From Streptomyces phaeofaciens (GTDB lineage Bacteria > Actinomycetota > Actinomycetes > Streptomycetales > Streptomycetaceae): a stretch of 64,000 nucleotides of DNA. The notes under the pieces are model-generated. The model worked only from the letters and a program-made list of their open reading frames with translations. It searched no databases and had not been told where the DNA came from. Shown here one piece after another: positions 34,209 to 42,379 of this stretch. Location of the stretch: the NCBI RefSeq assembly GCF_014648915.1, contig NZ_BMSA01000003.1, positions 558,001 through 622,000 of the forward strand, in the 5' to 3' direction. Position 1 is the stretch's first letter. Every line of letters begins with the position of its first letter. A program made the translations under genes and the position numbers.

Positions 34209-35384
34209 TCACGCGTCCGCGTACTTCGCGTCGGCCGCCGGGTCCAGGGCCAGCCGGTACCCCCGCTTCACCACCGTCTGGATCAGCTTCGGCGCCCCCA
34301 GAGCCGTCCGCAGCCGGGCCATCGCCGTCTCGACGGCGTGCTCGTCACGCCCCGCGCCCGGCAGCGCACGCAGCAGATCCGCCCGCGGCACCACCCACCC
34401 CGGCCGCCGCGACAGCGCCCGCAGCAACGACATCCCGGCCGGCGGCACCGGCCGCAGACAGCCGTCCACCAGCACCGCGTGCCCGCGGATCTCCATCCGG
34501 TGCCCCGCGACCGGCAGGGCCCGGGCCCGCCCCGGCAGTTCCTGGCACAGCAGCTGGACCAGCGGTCCGAGCCGGAAGCGCTCCGGCTGGACGGTGTCCA
34601 CGCCCCGCGCCTGGAGCGGCAGGGCGGTGACCGGTCCGACACAGGCCGGCACCACGTCGTGCTGGAGCGCGGTGAGCAGTTCGGGCAGCAGCCCGCGCTC
34701 CTCCGCCCGGTTGAGCAGCGACGCGGCGGCGGGCGCGCTGGTGAAGGTGACCGCGTCGAGACCGCGCGAGACGGCGGCGTCGAGCAGCCGGTCCAGCGGC
34801 GAGATGTCCTCGGGCGGCATCCACCGGTACACCGGCACGCCCACGACCTCCGCGCCCGCGGCCCGCAGCGACTCCACGAACCCGGGCAGTGGCTCACCGT
34901 GCAGCTGGACGGCGACCCGGCGTCCGTCGACGCCCTCCTCCAGGAGGCGGTCGAGCACCTCGGCCATGGACTCCGACGACGGCGACCAGTCCTCCGTCAG
35001 CCCCGCGGCCCGGACCGAGCCCTTGACCTTGGGGCCGCGGGCGAGCAGCTCGACCTCGCCGAGCCGGGCGAGCAGGGCCTCGCCCAGACCCCAGCCGTCG
35101 GCGGCCTCGATCCAGCCCCGGAAGCCGATCGCGGTCGTGGCCACGACGACGTCCGGTGCCTGGTCGATCAGGCCCTTGGTCGCGGCGAGCAGTTCACCGT
35201 CGTCGGCGAGCGGCACGATCCGCAGGGCGGGCGCGTGCAGCACCGCCGCCCCGCGCCGCTGGAGCAGCGCGCCGAGCTCCTCGGCCCGGCGCGCTGCCGT
35301 CACCCCCACGGTGAACCCGGCGAGGGGCCCGTGTTCGACGGCGGCACGTGGTCCGGCGTCCGTTCGCTGCTGTTCGTCGTACAT
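34209..35384 (-). CDS. nnaR: HemD-like/OmpR winged-helix fusion regulator of nitrate/nitrite assimilation
   Basis: This 391-residue protein combines a uroporphyrinogen-III synthase-like domain (residues about 20-265, FTVGVTAARRAEELGALLQRRGA, VVATTAIGFRGWIEAA, AVTFTSAPAAASLL) with a C-terminal OmpR-type winged helix (VLVDGCLRPVPPAGMSLLRAL, HAVETAMARLRTAL, IQTVVKRGYRLAL). This architecture and its place beside narK match NnaR, reported as a GlnR-controlled activator of nitrate/nitrite assimilation in S. coelicolor. ATG 35384 has GGGACGAG upstream. ATG 35417 would add 11 residues. Whether the HemD domain keeps catalytic activity is unknown. Confidence 0.85.
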   Translation of the reverse strand: MYDEQQRTDAGPRAAVEHGPLAGFTVGVTAARRAEELGALLQRRGAAVLHAPALRIVPLADDGELLAATKGLIDQAPDVVVATTAIGFRGWIEAADGWGLGEALLARLGEVELLARGPKVKGSVRAAGLTEDWSPSSESMAEVLDRLLEEGVDGRRVAVQLHGEPLPGFVESLRAAGAEVVGVPVYRWMPPEDISPLDRLLDAAVSRGLDAVTFTSAPAAASLLNRAEERGLLPELLTALQHDVVPACVGPVTALPLQARGVDTVQPERFRLGPLVQLLCQELPGRARALPVAGHRMEIRGHAVLVDGCLRPVPPAGMSLLRALSRRPGWVVPRADLLRALPGAGRDEHAVETAMARLRTALGAPKLIQTVVKRGYRLALDPAADAKYADA

Positions 35385-35427
35385 AGGCACTCGTCCCGCG
35401 CTCGAGTCGTCTTGCATGGCCCTACAT

Positions 35428-35470
35428 GCCGAACGAGCCTGTCAACGGCTCGTGACAGGCTCGGTTCGGC
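35428..35470 (-). terminator. narK terminator hairpin
   Basis: GCCGAACGAGCCTGTCA pairs with TGACAGGCTCGGTTCGGC (one bulged G) around an 8-base loop, 20 bp past the narK stop and just before the nnaR start region. It could also act as an operator or leader structure for nnaR. Confidence 0.7.
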
Positions 35471-35490
35471 TTCATGTCGCCAGTGTTACG

Positions 35491-36894
35491 TCACACCTCG
35501 GCGTAGCTGAGCTGCGGCTTCGACTCGGAGGCCGAGCTGGCGGCGGTCACCCGGCCCACCGGGCGCCGAAGGTATACGGCCCAGGTGACCGCGAAGCACA
35601 GACCGTAGAAGGCGAGGAAGGCGACGAACGCGCCCGTCCCGGAACCGTAGGAGATGAAGGACTGGCGGAAGGCGAGGTTGATGGCGACGCCGCCGAGCGC
35701 GCCGACCGCGCCGATGAGCCCCATGGAGGCGCCGGAGAGCCGTCGCCCGTAGGCGGCCGCCTCCTCGCCCTCCAGACCGCGGGCGACGGCCTTCGCCTGG
35801 AAGATGCCCGGGATCATCTTGTACGTCGACCCGTTGCCGAGGCCGCTGAGCACGAACAGCACCACGAACACGCCGACGAACAGGCCCAGCGACTTCTGCA
35901 TGCTGGCGAAGACCAGGATGCCGGTGGCGGCGGCCATGCCGACGTAGTTGTAGAGGGTGATGCGGGCGCCGCCGTACTTGTCGGCGAGCCAGCCGCCCAC
36001 CGGGCGGATCAGCGAGCCGAGCAGCGGGCCGATGAAGGTGAGGTAGGCCGCCTGGAGCGGGGTACGGCCGAACTGGACCTGGAGCACCTGGCCGAAGGCG
36101 AAGGCGTAGCCGATGAACGACCCGAAGGTCCCGATGTAGAGGAAGGCCATGATCCAGGTGTGGGCGTCCTTGGCGGCGTCCTTGGCCGCGCCGGTGTCGT
36201 TCTTCACGGACGCGAGGTTGTCCATGAAGAGCGCGGCGAGGATCGCGGCGATCACGATCAGCGGGATGTAGATCCCGAGCAGCACGCGCGGCCCGCCGCT
36301 CGCCCCGATGACGGCGAGGGCGATCAGCTGGATGACCGGCACCCCGATGTTGCCGCCGCCCGCGTTGAGCCCGAGTGCCCACCCCTTCTTCCGCAGGGGG
36401 AAGAAGGCGTTGATGTTGGTCATGGAGGAGGCGAAGTTGCCGCCGCCGATGCCCGCGATCAGGCCGACGAGGAGGAAGGTGTTGAACGAGGTCCCCGGCT
36501 CCATCACCGTGAACGCGGCGATGGTGGGGACCAGCAGCAGGCCGGCGGAGACGATCGTCCAGTTCCGGCCGCCGAAGATCGCGACGGCGAAGGTGTACGG
36601 CACCCGGACGACCGCCCCGACCAGCGTCACCATCGACGTCAGCAGGAACTTGTCGGCCGGGGTGAGGCCGTACTCCGGGCCCATGAAGAGCACCAGCACG
36701 GACCACATCGTCCAGATCGAGAAGCCGATGTGCTCGGAGAGGACGGAGAAGACGAGGTTCCGGCGGGCGATCTTCTCGCCCTTCTCGTTCCAGAAGGTCT
36801 CGTTCTCGGGGTCCCACTCCTCGATCCAGCGGCTCCCCCGCTTCTGGGCGGTCGGGGCGGTCGGGGGTGCGGGGGCTGTACCAGGGGCTGTCAT
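35491..36894 (-). CDS. narK: Nitrate/nitrite MFS transporter (NarK type)
   Basis: The 467-residue protein has 12 membrane segments. The nitrate signature glycine-rich segment GIGGGNFASSMTNINAFFP and the second one LSGLGNGSTYKMIP are present, as in NarK/NasA nitrate-nitrite porters. The N-terminus WIEEWDPENETFW is a conserved actinobacterial NarK feature. ATG 36894 follows GGAGG closely. The adjacent downstream gene nnaR on the same strand supports a role in nitrate/nitrite uptake or export tied to nitrogen assimilation. Confidence 0.93.
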   Translation of the reverse strand: MTAPGTAPAPPTAPTAQKRGSRWIEEWDPENETFWNEKGEKIARRNLVFSVLSEHIGFSIWTMWSVLVLFMGPEYGLTPADKFLLTSMVTLVGAVVRVPYTFAVAIFGGRNWTIVSAGLLLVPTIAAFTVMEPGTSFNTFLLVGLIAGIGGGNFASSMTNINAFFPLRKKGWALGLNAGGGNIGVPVIQLIALAVIGASGGPRVLLGIYIPLIVIAAILAALFMDNLASVKNDTGAAKDAAKDAHTWIMAFLYIGTFGSFIGYAFAFGQVLQVQFGRTPLQAAYLTFIGPLLGSLIRPVGGWLADKYGGARITLYNYVGMAAATGILVFASMQKSLGLFVGVFVVLFVLSGLGNGSTYKMIPGIFQAKAVARGLEGEEAAAYGRRLSGASMGLIGAVGALGGVAINLAFRQSFISYGSGTGAFVAFLAFYGLCFAVTWAVYLRRPVGRVTAASSASESKPQLSYAEV

Positions 36895-37141
36895 GACGCC
36901 TCCACGTGCTCCGGGCTCGGGTGGTTCGCGGTGATGAGCGGTGATGAGTCCCGAAGGTAGGGAGGACGCGTTTCCGCGCTGTGCCTGTGGGTGACCGGAA
37001 GGGAACGTTGCTCTCACCTCCGGCGGAGGCGGGGTGAGAGGTTCCGGGCACGGGTGGGCGGGCCGTCCGGCCCCGGCCCGGAGCGGGGCCGGGGTTCCCC
37101 GGGTCCGGCCGGGCCCGGTGGGCCGGGGCTCCGTGGGCCGG

Positions 37142-38419
37142 TCAGGCGCGGTGGCTTCCGGCCCTGCCGTCCGGCCAGAGGCGGGGCCTGCGGCGGGCCG
37201 CCAGGTCCTCCACCCAGCCGAAGCAGACGACACAGAGCGCGGTGAGGAGCCAGACGAACGGCAGCTGCGGCCAGGGGCTCTCCAGCAGCCAGGGGGTGGT
37301 CCGCTCCAGCCAGCCGATGCTCCACAGGTGGTCCCAGAGGGCTTCGGCCACCCCGATGCACACGTTGTGCCACAGGTAGATCGTCACGGCCCGGGAGTTG
37401 AGGAGCGTGATCAGCCGGTCCCAGCGGCGCAGCGGGCGCGGCCAGCCGGCCCAGGACGGGCTGAGGTGCAGAAGGAGCAGGACCGCCGCGAAGGACCACA
37501 GCGACTGGGCGAACGGCATGTCGTCCAGGTCGTGGCCCGCCCTGAGGTCGTCGGAGAGGGCGTACCAGAGGCCGATTCCGGCCACCACCGGCGCCAGCGA
37601 CGGCACCACGTACCGGGGCAGCCGGCGCAGCACGCCCTGCTGGTGCGCCATGCCCAGCAGCCAGCACGCGCCGAACGCGCCGAGGTCGCTGAGAGCGGCC
37701 TCCAGCCGCCAGCCGGGCACCGACAGCGCACCGGACTCCAGGACGGCCGACAGCGCGATCGGCGCCAGCACGGTCGGCCAGGGCGCGGCCCGCAGGGCGC
37801 GCAGCAGGAGCGGGGAGAGAAGGACGAACCACAGGTAGGCGCGGAGGTACCAGAGCGGTACGCCCATGGCGACGGCCCAGTCGTCGGTGATCAGCCCGTG
37901 CACACCGGACAGTGACTCGCCGTACGGCGGGTCGCTGACGGGCAGGACCCAGTAGGCGAGGTGGAGCCACCACCAGCCCGGGGAGGCGTCGTCGTCGGGG
38001 CCCCAGCCCGCCAGCACCATGCCGCCCACTCCGACCGCGCCGAGCAGCCAGAGCGGCGGCAGCAGCCGGCGCAGCCGGCCCCGTACGACCGTCAGGGCCG
38101 GGCGTCCGGCCAGGGAGCGGGCCATGAGGTTGCCGGCCAGCGCGAACATCACGCCCATCGAGGGGAAGACGACGGGCAGCCAGGCCCACCCCATCAGGTG
38201 GTAGAGGACGACCCGGAAGAGGGCGACGGCCCGCAGGAGGTCGAAGTAGCGGTCGCGGCCGCCCTTCGGGGCGGAGGGGGCGTCCGGGGCCTTCGTCCCG
38301 CCGCCGCTGCCGGGGCCGGGCGGCGGGACGTCCGGGGTCAGGACGTCCGGCGACGGAGCATCGGGGGAAGAGACGCCCTGCGACGGGACGCCGGGGGAGC
38401 GGATCTCGCTGTTCGTCAT
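37142..38419 (-). CDS. Membrane acyltransferase (Acyltransferase-3 family)
   Basis: The 425-residue protein has a 50-residue Pro/Ser-rich cytoplasmic start followed by about ten membrane helices and the family motif RYFDLLRAVALFRVVLYHLMG, containing the Arg and His of acyltransferase-3 enzymes that O-acylate surface glycans. Its ATG overlaps the stop of the deacetylase-glycosyltransferase gene (ATGA), so it is the last gene of the exopolysaccharide operon. It probably acetylates or succinylates the polymer. The exact donor is unknown. Confidence 0.85.
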   Translation of the reverse strand: MTNSEIRSPGVPSQGVSSPDAPSPDVLTPDVPPPGPGSGGGTKAPDAPSAPKGGRDRYFDLLRAVALFRVVLYHLMGWAWLPVVFPSMGVMFALAGNLMARSLAGRPALTVVRGRLRRLLPPLWLLGAVGVGGMVLAGWGPDDDASPGWWWLHLAYWVLPVSDPPYGESLSGVHGLITDDWAVAMGVPLWYLRAYLWFVLLSPLLLRALRAAPWPTVLAPIALSAVLESGALSVPGWRLEAALSDLGAFGACWLLGMAHQQGVLRRLPRYVVPSLAPVVAGIGLWYALSDDLRAGHDLDDMPFAQSLWSFAAVLLLLHLSPSWAGWPRPLRRWDRLITLLNSRAVTIYLWHNVCIGVAEALWDHLWSIGWLERTTPWLLESPWPQLPFVWLLTALCVVCFGWVEDLAARRRPRLWPDGRAGSHRA

Positions 38420-40770
38420 GCCGCACCGCCGTCCACGGCCGCCGCCCGGCCGGCCTCGGCCGGGGCGGCCTCCCCGGGCGGTGCCGCCACCTGCCCCTTC
38501 CTGCGCAGCTTCTGCCAGCGCAGCCGGCCGCCGGTGAGCGCGGTGATCCAGGACTGGAGCAGGACGACGTACATCAGCTGGCGGTAGAGGAGCTGCTGGA
38601 GCGGGAGGGAGACGAGCGGGGTGAGGCGTTCACGGTCCAGTACGAAGGCGTAGGCCGCGCAGCCCGCCTGGATGGCGAGGACGCCGAACCAGGCCGCGAT
38701 GGTCCTGCCGGTCGGCCCGAAGAGCAGACCGTAGACGAGGAACAGGTCGATGAGGGGAGCGAGCAGCGGGGCGACGACCATGAAGAGGGAGACGAGGGGC
38801 AGTCCGACGCGGCCGAACCGGCCGGACGGGCCGCGTTCGACGACCGCCCGGCGGTGCTTCCAGATCGCCTGCATGGTGCCGTAGCACCAGCGGTAGCGCT
38901 GGGACCACAGCTGCTGGACGGACTCGGGGGCCTCGGTCCAGGCGCGGGCCTTCTCGGCGTAGACGACCTTCCAGCCGTCCCGGTGGAGGGCCATGGTGAT
39001 GTCGGTGTCCTCGGCGAGGGTGTCGTCGCTCATGCCGCCGACCCGGTTCAGCGCGGTGCGCCGGAAGGCGCCGACGGCGCCCGGGATGGTGGGCATGCAG
39101 CGCAGGACGTCGTACATCCGGCGGTCGAGGTTGAAGCCCATCACGTACTCGATGTGCTGCCAGGCGCCGATGAGGGTGTCCTTGTTGCCGACCTTGGCGT
39201 TGCCGGCGACGGCGCCGACGCGCGGGTCCGCGAAGGGCTGGACGAGTTCGCCGACGGTGGACGGCTCGAAGACCGTGTCGCCGTCCATCATCACGATGAT
39301 GTCGTGCCGGGCGTTGGCGATGCCCCGGTTGAGGGCGGCGGGCTTGCCCGCGTTGAGCTGGCGGACGACGCGTACTCCGGGCAGGTTCAGGTCTTCGACG
39401 ATCCGGGCGGTGCCGTCGCTGGAGCCGTCGTCGATGACGAGGATGTCGACCGGGTGCTCGCTCCTGATCAGCGAACGCACGGTGTTCTCGATGCACTTGG
39501 CCTCGTTGTACGCGGGCACGAGCACCGACACGGGTTCGGTGACCGGCGCGTGGGGACCCCAGACGAAGCCGCTGCGGCGGGTACGGCGGGTGTGCATCGC
39601 CGACAGCAGCAGCATCAGCCCGAAGCGGGCGAAGACGAGGAAGCCGATGGCGGCGAGGCCGACGACGAGGACACCGGTGATGTCGTCCGACGCGGCGACC
39701 AGGAACACCCAGGCCTTGCCCTTCCACAGTTCGAGGCCGGTGACGGCGGTGTGCGCGCTCGGGGCCTTCAGGGCGCCGGTGAGGTGGTCGAACCGGTAGC
39801 CCTCGGCCTGGAGTTCGGGCAGGTAGGTGTCGAGCGCCCGGACCGTCTGGCTGCGGTCGCCGCCGGAGTCGTGCATGAGGACGACGGCGCCCTTGCCCTT
39901 CTCCGGAGTGGAGTTGGCGATGATCTCCCGTACGCCGGGCCGGCGCCAGTCCTCGCTGTCGGCGGTGGTGAGGACGGTGAGGTAGCCGCGGGCGCCGACG
40001 TACTGCGTGACCGGCCAGGACGCGTTGTCGAGGGCGTCGGCGCTGGAGGAGTACGGCGGGCGGAAGAGGGACGTCCGGATGCCGGCCGCGCCGGCCAGGG
40101 CCAGCTGGTTCTGGGTCAGCTCCCAGTCGATGCGCTTCTTGGACTGGTAGGAGAGGTCGGGGTGGTTGAAGGTGTGCAGCCCGATCTCGTGGCCCTCGTC
40201 CACCATCCGCTTCACCAGGTCCGGGTAGCGGGAGGCCATGGTGCCGGTGATGAAGAAGACGGCGTGCGCGTGGTGCTTCTTCAGGACGTCGAGGACCTCC
40301 GGGGTCCACTTCGGGTCGGGGCCGTCGTCGAAGGTGAGCACGATCCGGTGGTCCGGCACGTCGAGGCTGGTGGCCCCGCCGCCCCGGGTGTCGACGACCG
40401 GGCCGCCGTCGAGGATCTTCTGCGGCACCGTGTCGGCGGCGGCCTCGGGGCGGATGCGGTAGTCGGCGAGGATCTCGCTGTGCACATAGCCGCGCAGCAT
40501 CAGCATCGCCATCATCGCGAGCAGGACGACCAGCGGCAGCAGATGCCTGAGCCGCAGCGGGATCATCCGCCGCCCCCGGGCCTGCCGCGACGCCGACCGC
40601 CGCCCGGAACGCCGCCGCCGGCCCCCGCCCACGTCACCTCCCCCCGCGGAACCGGAAGGGATCGGAGAGGGAGGAGAAGAGGAGGTGGGGGCGGGCGCGG
40701 ACGGCGCGGAACGCGCGGGCTGCCCGACGGCGGCCCGTCGGGCCGAGCGTCGACTGGTACGTGGTGCCAT
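38416..40770 (-). CDS. matB: Bifunctional polysaccharide deacetylase / family 2 glycosyltransferase, MatB-like
   Basis: The 784-residue protein has an Arg/Ser/Pro-rich cytoplasmic start, a membrane helix (LLPLVVLLAMMAMLML), and a NodB deacetylase domain with TFDDGPDPKWTPE, HTFNHPDL and RPPYSSS. Next come a second membrane region and a processive GT2 domain with VLVPAYNE, DDGSSDGT, DGDT, EDTD and the QxxRW motif QRYRW, then C-terminal membrane helices. This is the layout of MatB, reported in S. lividans/S. coelicolor to make a partly deacetylated poly-beta-1,6-GlcNAc that drives mycelial pelleting. ATG 40770 was chosen since the repeat array lies upstream. The role is by homology. Confidence 0.85.
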   Translation of the reverse strand: MAPRTSRRSARRAAVGQPARSAPSAPAPTSSSPPSPIPSGSAGGGDVGGGRRRRSGRRSASRQARGRRMIPLRLRHLLPLVVLLAMMAMLMLRGYVHSEILADYRIRPEAAADTVPQKILDGGPVVDTRGGGATSLDVPDHRIVLTFDDGPDPKWTPEVLDVLKKHHAHAVFFITGTMASRYPDLVKRMVDEGHEIGLHTFNHPDLSYQSKKRIDWELTQNQLALAGAAGIRTSLFRPPYSSSADALDNASWPVTQYVGARGYLTVLTTADSEDWRRPGVREIIANSTPEKGKGAVVLMHDSGGDRSQTVRALDTYLPELQAEGYRFDHLTGALKAPSAHTAVTGLELWKGKAWVFLVAASDDITGVLVVGLAAIGFLVFARFGLMLLLSAMHTRRTRRSGFVWGPHAPVTEPVSVLVPAYNEAKCIENTVRSLIRSEHPVDILVIDDGSSDGTARIVEDLNLPGVRVVRQLNAGKPAALNRGIANARHDIIVMMDGDTVFEPSTVGELVQPFADPRVGAVAGNAKVGNKDTLIGAWQHIEYVMGFNLDRRMYDVLRCMPTIPGAVGAFRRTALNRVGGMSDDTLAEDTDITMALHRDGWKVVYAEKARAWTEAPESVQQLWSQRYRWCYGTMQAIWKHRRAVVERGPSGRFGRVGLPLVSLFMVVAPLLAPLIDLFLVYGLLFGPTGRTIAAWFGVLAIQAGCAAYAFVLDRERLTPLVSLPLQQLLYRQLMYVVLLQSWITALTGGRLRWQKLRRKGQVAAPPGEAAPAEAGRAAAVDGGAA

Positions 40771-40891
40771 CGGTGGACGTACTCCGGGGACGAGGATCAG
40801 GCGGCGGACAACCGGCCGCGCGGATCCGGCGGCGTGCGGGAAGAGCGACGGGGGCCGGTCGGGACCGGCCGCGAAGAGGCGGTGGAGAGCG

Positions 40892-41001
40892 GTACTGAGG
40901 CAGTACGAGGGCGGTGCGAAGGCAGTACGAAGGCGGTGCGAGGGCAGTACAAGGGCGGTGCGAAGGCGGTACGAAGGCGGTGCGAAGGCGGTACGGAGGC
41001 C
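40892..41001. repeat. Ten-unit 11-bp tandem array with alternating GTAC/GTGC units
   Basis: Units of consensus GTRCGAAGGCG follow without gaps. GTAC- and GTGC-type units alternate from unit 2 onward, giving a 22-bp super-period. The period is close to the DNA helical turn, so all units face the same side. Confidence 0.92.
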
Positions 41002-41113
41002 GTGGCCGCGAGACCGGCCGGCGGGAAGCCCGCCGCCCGGATCCAACACAACGGCCCGGGCCGCGCTCGGTCACACTGCGCGGCGGCCCCCGCCGGCCAC
41101 AGGAGACCCAGGC

Positions 41114-41149
41114 GACGCAAGGGACGCGAGAGGCGCAGGGGACGCGAGG
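41114..41149. repeat. Four-unit 9-bp tandem repeat
   Basis: The units are GACGCAAGG, GACGCGAGA, GGCGCAGGG and GACGCGAGG. This is a short degenerate array in the same spacer. Confidence 0.65.
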
Positions 41150-41222
41150 GAGCGGCGCGGGCCCGGCCTCGGCGGCCGGCCCGGACGTGGGCCGGTCCTG
41201 CGCCGGCGGCCGCTCCCCCGGG

Positions 41223-42224
41223 TCAGGCGGCCGGTCGGGCCGCGGGCAGGGGTTCGCCGGCTCCCGTGTCCTGCGAGGCGACCGGCACCGGGGCGGGCGG
41301 CCCCGCGGCCACCGTGGTGCCCGCGCCGCCGGCCGGGGACGGTGAGGAGTCGGCGGAAGGGCTGGCGGGCGGCGGGGTGGACGCCGGCGGGGTCGGCGTG
41401 CCGCCGACGACCGGGCTGCTCGGGCCGGGGTCCGTGGAGGCGGAGCCGCTGGGCGCCGCACTGGGCCGGGGGCTGCCGCTCGGGGTGGTCCGCGGGTCCG
41501 CGGACCCGGCCGGGGCCGTCGCGCCGCCGGTCGCGGCACCGGTGCCCGCGCTCGCCCCCGAACTGGCGGGCAGGGCGCCGGACGCGGAGGTGGAGACGCC
41601 CGGGGTGCCGGGCGCCGCGAAGCCGGGCAGCCCGGCCGAGGGTGTCGCCGAGGCGCGCGGCCCCCGGGTGGCGTCGACCTCGCCGGACGGCTTGTCGTCG
41701 CCGCCCTGCCCGGGCACCGGCAGCCAGGGCGCGCCGGCGTTGCCGGAGAGCAGCGTGGCGACGATGACGACGGCGTACGCGCCGCAGGCGATGCCGACGG
41801 AGATGCCGATCCGGCGGAAGGTCCGGCTGCGGCGACCCGACTCGTCGACGAAGACGGGGACGTCGGAGGCCTCCTGGCCGCTCCGGGCGCCCGCGGCGTG
41901 CGGGGCGTCGATCTGGACGGTCACCTCGTCCGGGTCGTGATCGCGCGCGACGCCACCGCTGCCGGCCTGCTCCCCCCAGGGGTCGGCCGGCCCGGAAGCG
42001 ACGGGGCCGGGGCGCGACGGCCCGGAGGTCAGGAGCCCGGCCGCCGCCGGCTCGCTCGGAGGTTCGTTTTCGGACACCCCGTTCGAGGCGAGCTTCGTGT
42101 CGGTTTCCACCGTGACATCACGTAACCGACCGGATTTTCCCGTTGCGCCCAGGACCGGCACGTCACGGGTCGGAGGGGCCGCCTCCGGCCACTCCGGTTG
42201 GGTGTCTTCCCGCCATTTCTTCAC
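41223..42224 (-). CDS. matA: Single-span membrane protein with Pro/Ser/Thr-rich extracellular tail, MatA-like position
   Basis: This 333-residue protein starts at GTG 42224 (GGGGGGAA upstream). About 175 cytoplasmic residues include VTVETDTKLASNGVSENEPP and VTVQIDAPHA. One membrane helix (IGISVGIACGAYAVVIVATLL) and an extracellular tail rich in Pro, Ser, Thr, Gly and Ala (SPSPAGG, TPTPPAST) follow. No enzyme domain is visible. It lies upstream of the matB-like gene on the same strand, where matA sits in S. coelicolor from memory, so it may scaffold polymer synthesis or span the wall. The symbol is tentative. Confidence 0.6.
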   Translation of the reverse strand: MKKWREDTQPEWPEAAPPTRDVPVLGATGKSGRLRDVTVETDTKLASNGVSENEPPSEPAAAGLLTSGPSRPGPVASGPADPWGEQAGSGGVARDHDPDEVTVQIDAPHAAGARSGQEASDVPVFVDESGRRSRTFRRIGISVGIACGAYAVVIVATLLSGNAGAPWLPVPGQGGDDKPSGEVDATRGPRASATPSAGLPGFAAPGTPGVSTSASGALPASSGASAGTGAATGGATAPAGSADPRTTPSGSPRPSAAPSGSASTDPGPSSPVVGGTPTPPASTPPPASPSADSSPSPAGGAGTTVAAGPPAPVPVASQDTGAGEPLPAARPAA

Positions 42225-42379
42225 GTGCGCATTCCCCCCACGGAACCGATCTGGGTGCGCGTACGACCGTGGGAACGCGTCGACAGAACCGGGCCCCCAC
42301 CCGGCTCTCGCGCCCCATTTATCCCACTGCGCTAGGCCGACGAATCTAGCGCAGGCATGGGCCCCTTGTTCGCGATGTG

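Larger units (their letters stand above)
40771..41222. other. Intergenic region between the two mat-like genes, repeat-rich
   Basis: This 452-bp gap contains a ten-unit 11-bp array (40892-41001) and a four-unit 9-bp array (41114-41149). No gene is supported: the apparent long frames arise because 11-bp units without stops stay open in all frames. A promoter for the downstream deacetylase-transferase may lie here. Confidence 0.6.

Noticed and set aside
40892..41001. Possible CRISPR array or plasmid-type iterons
   Set aside because: 11-bp units have no spacers, and there is no replication gene or AT-rich origin next to them.
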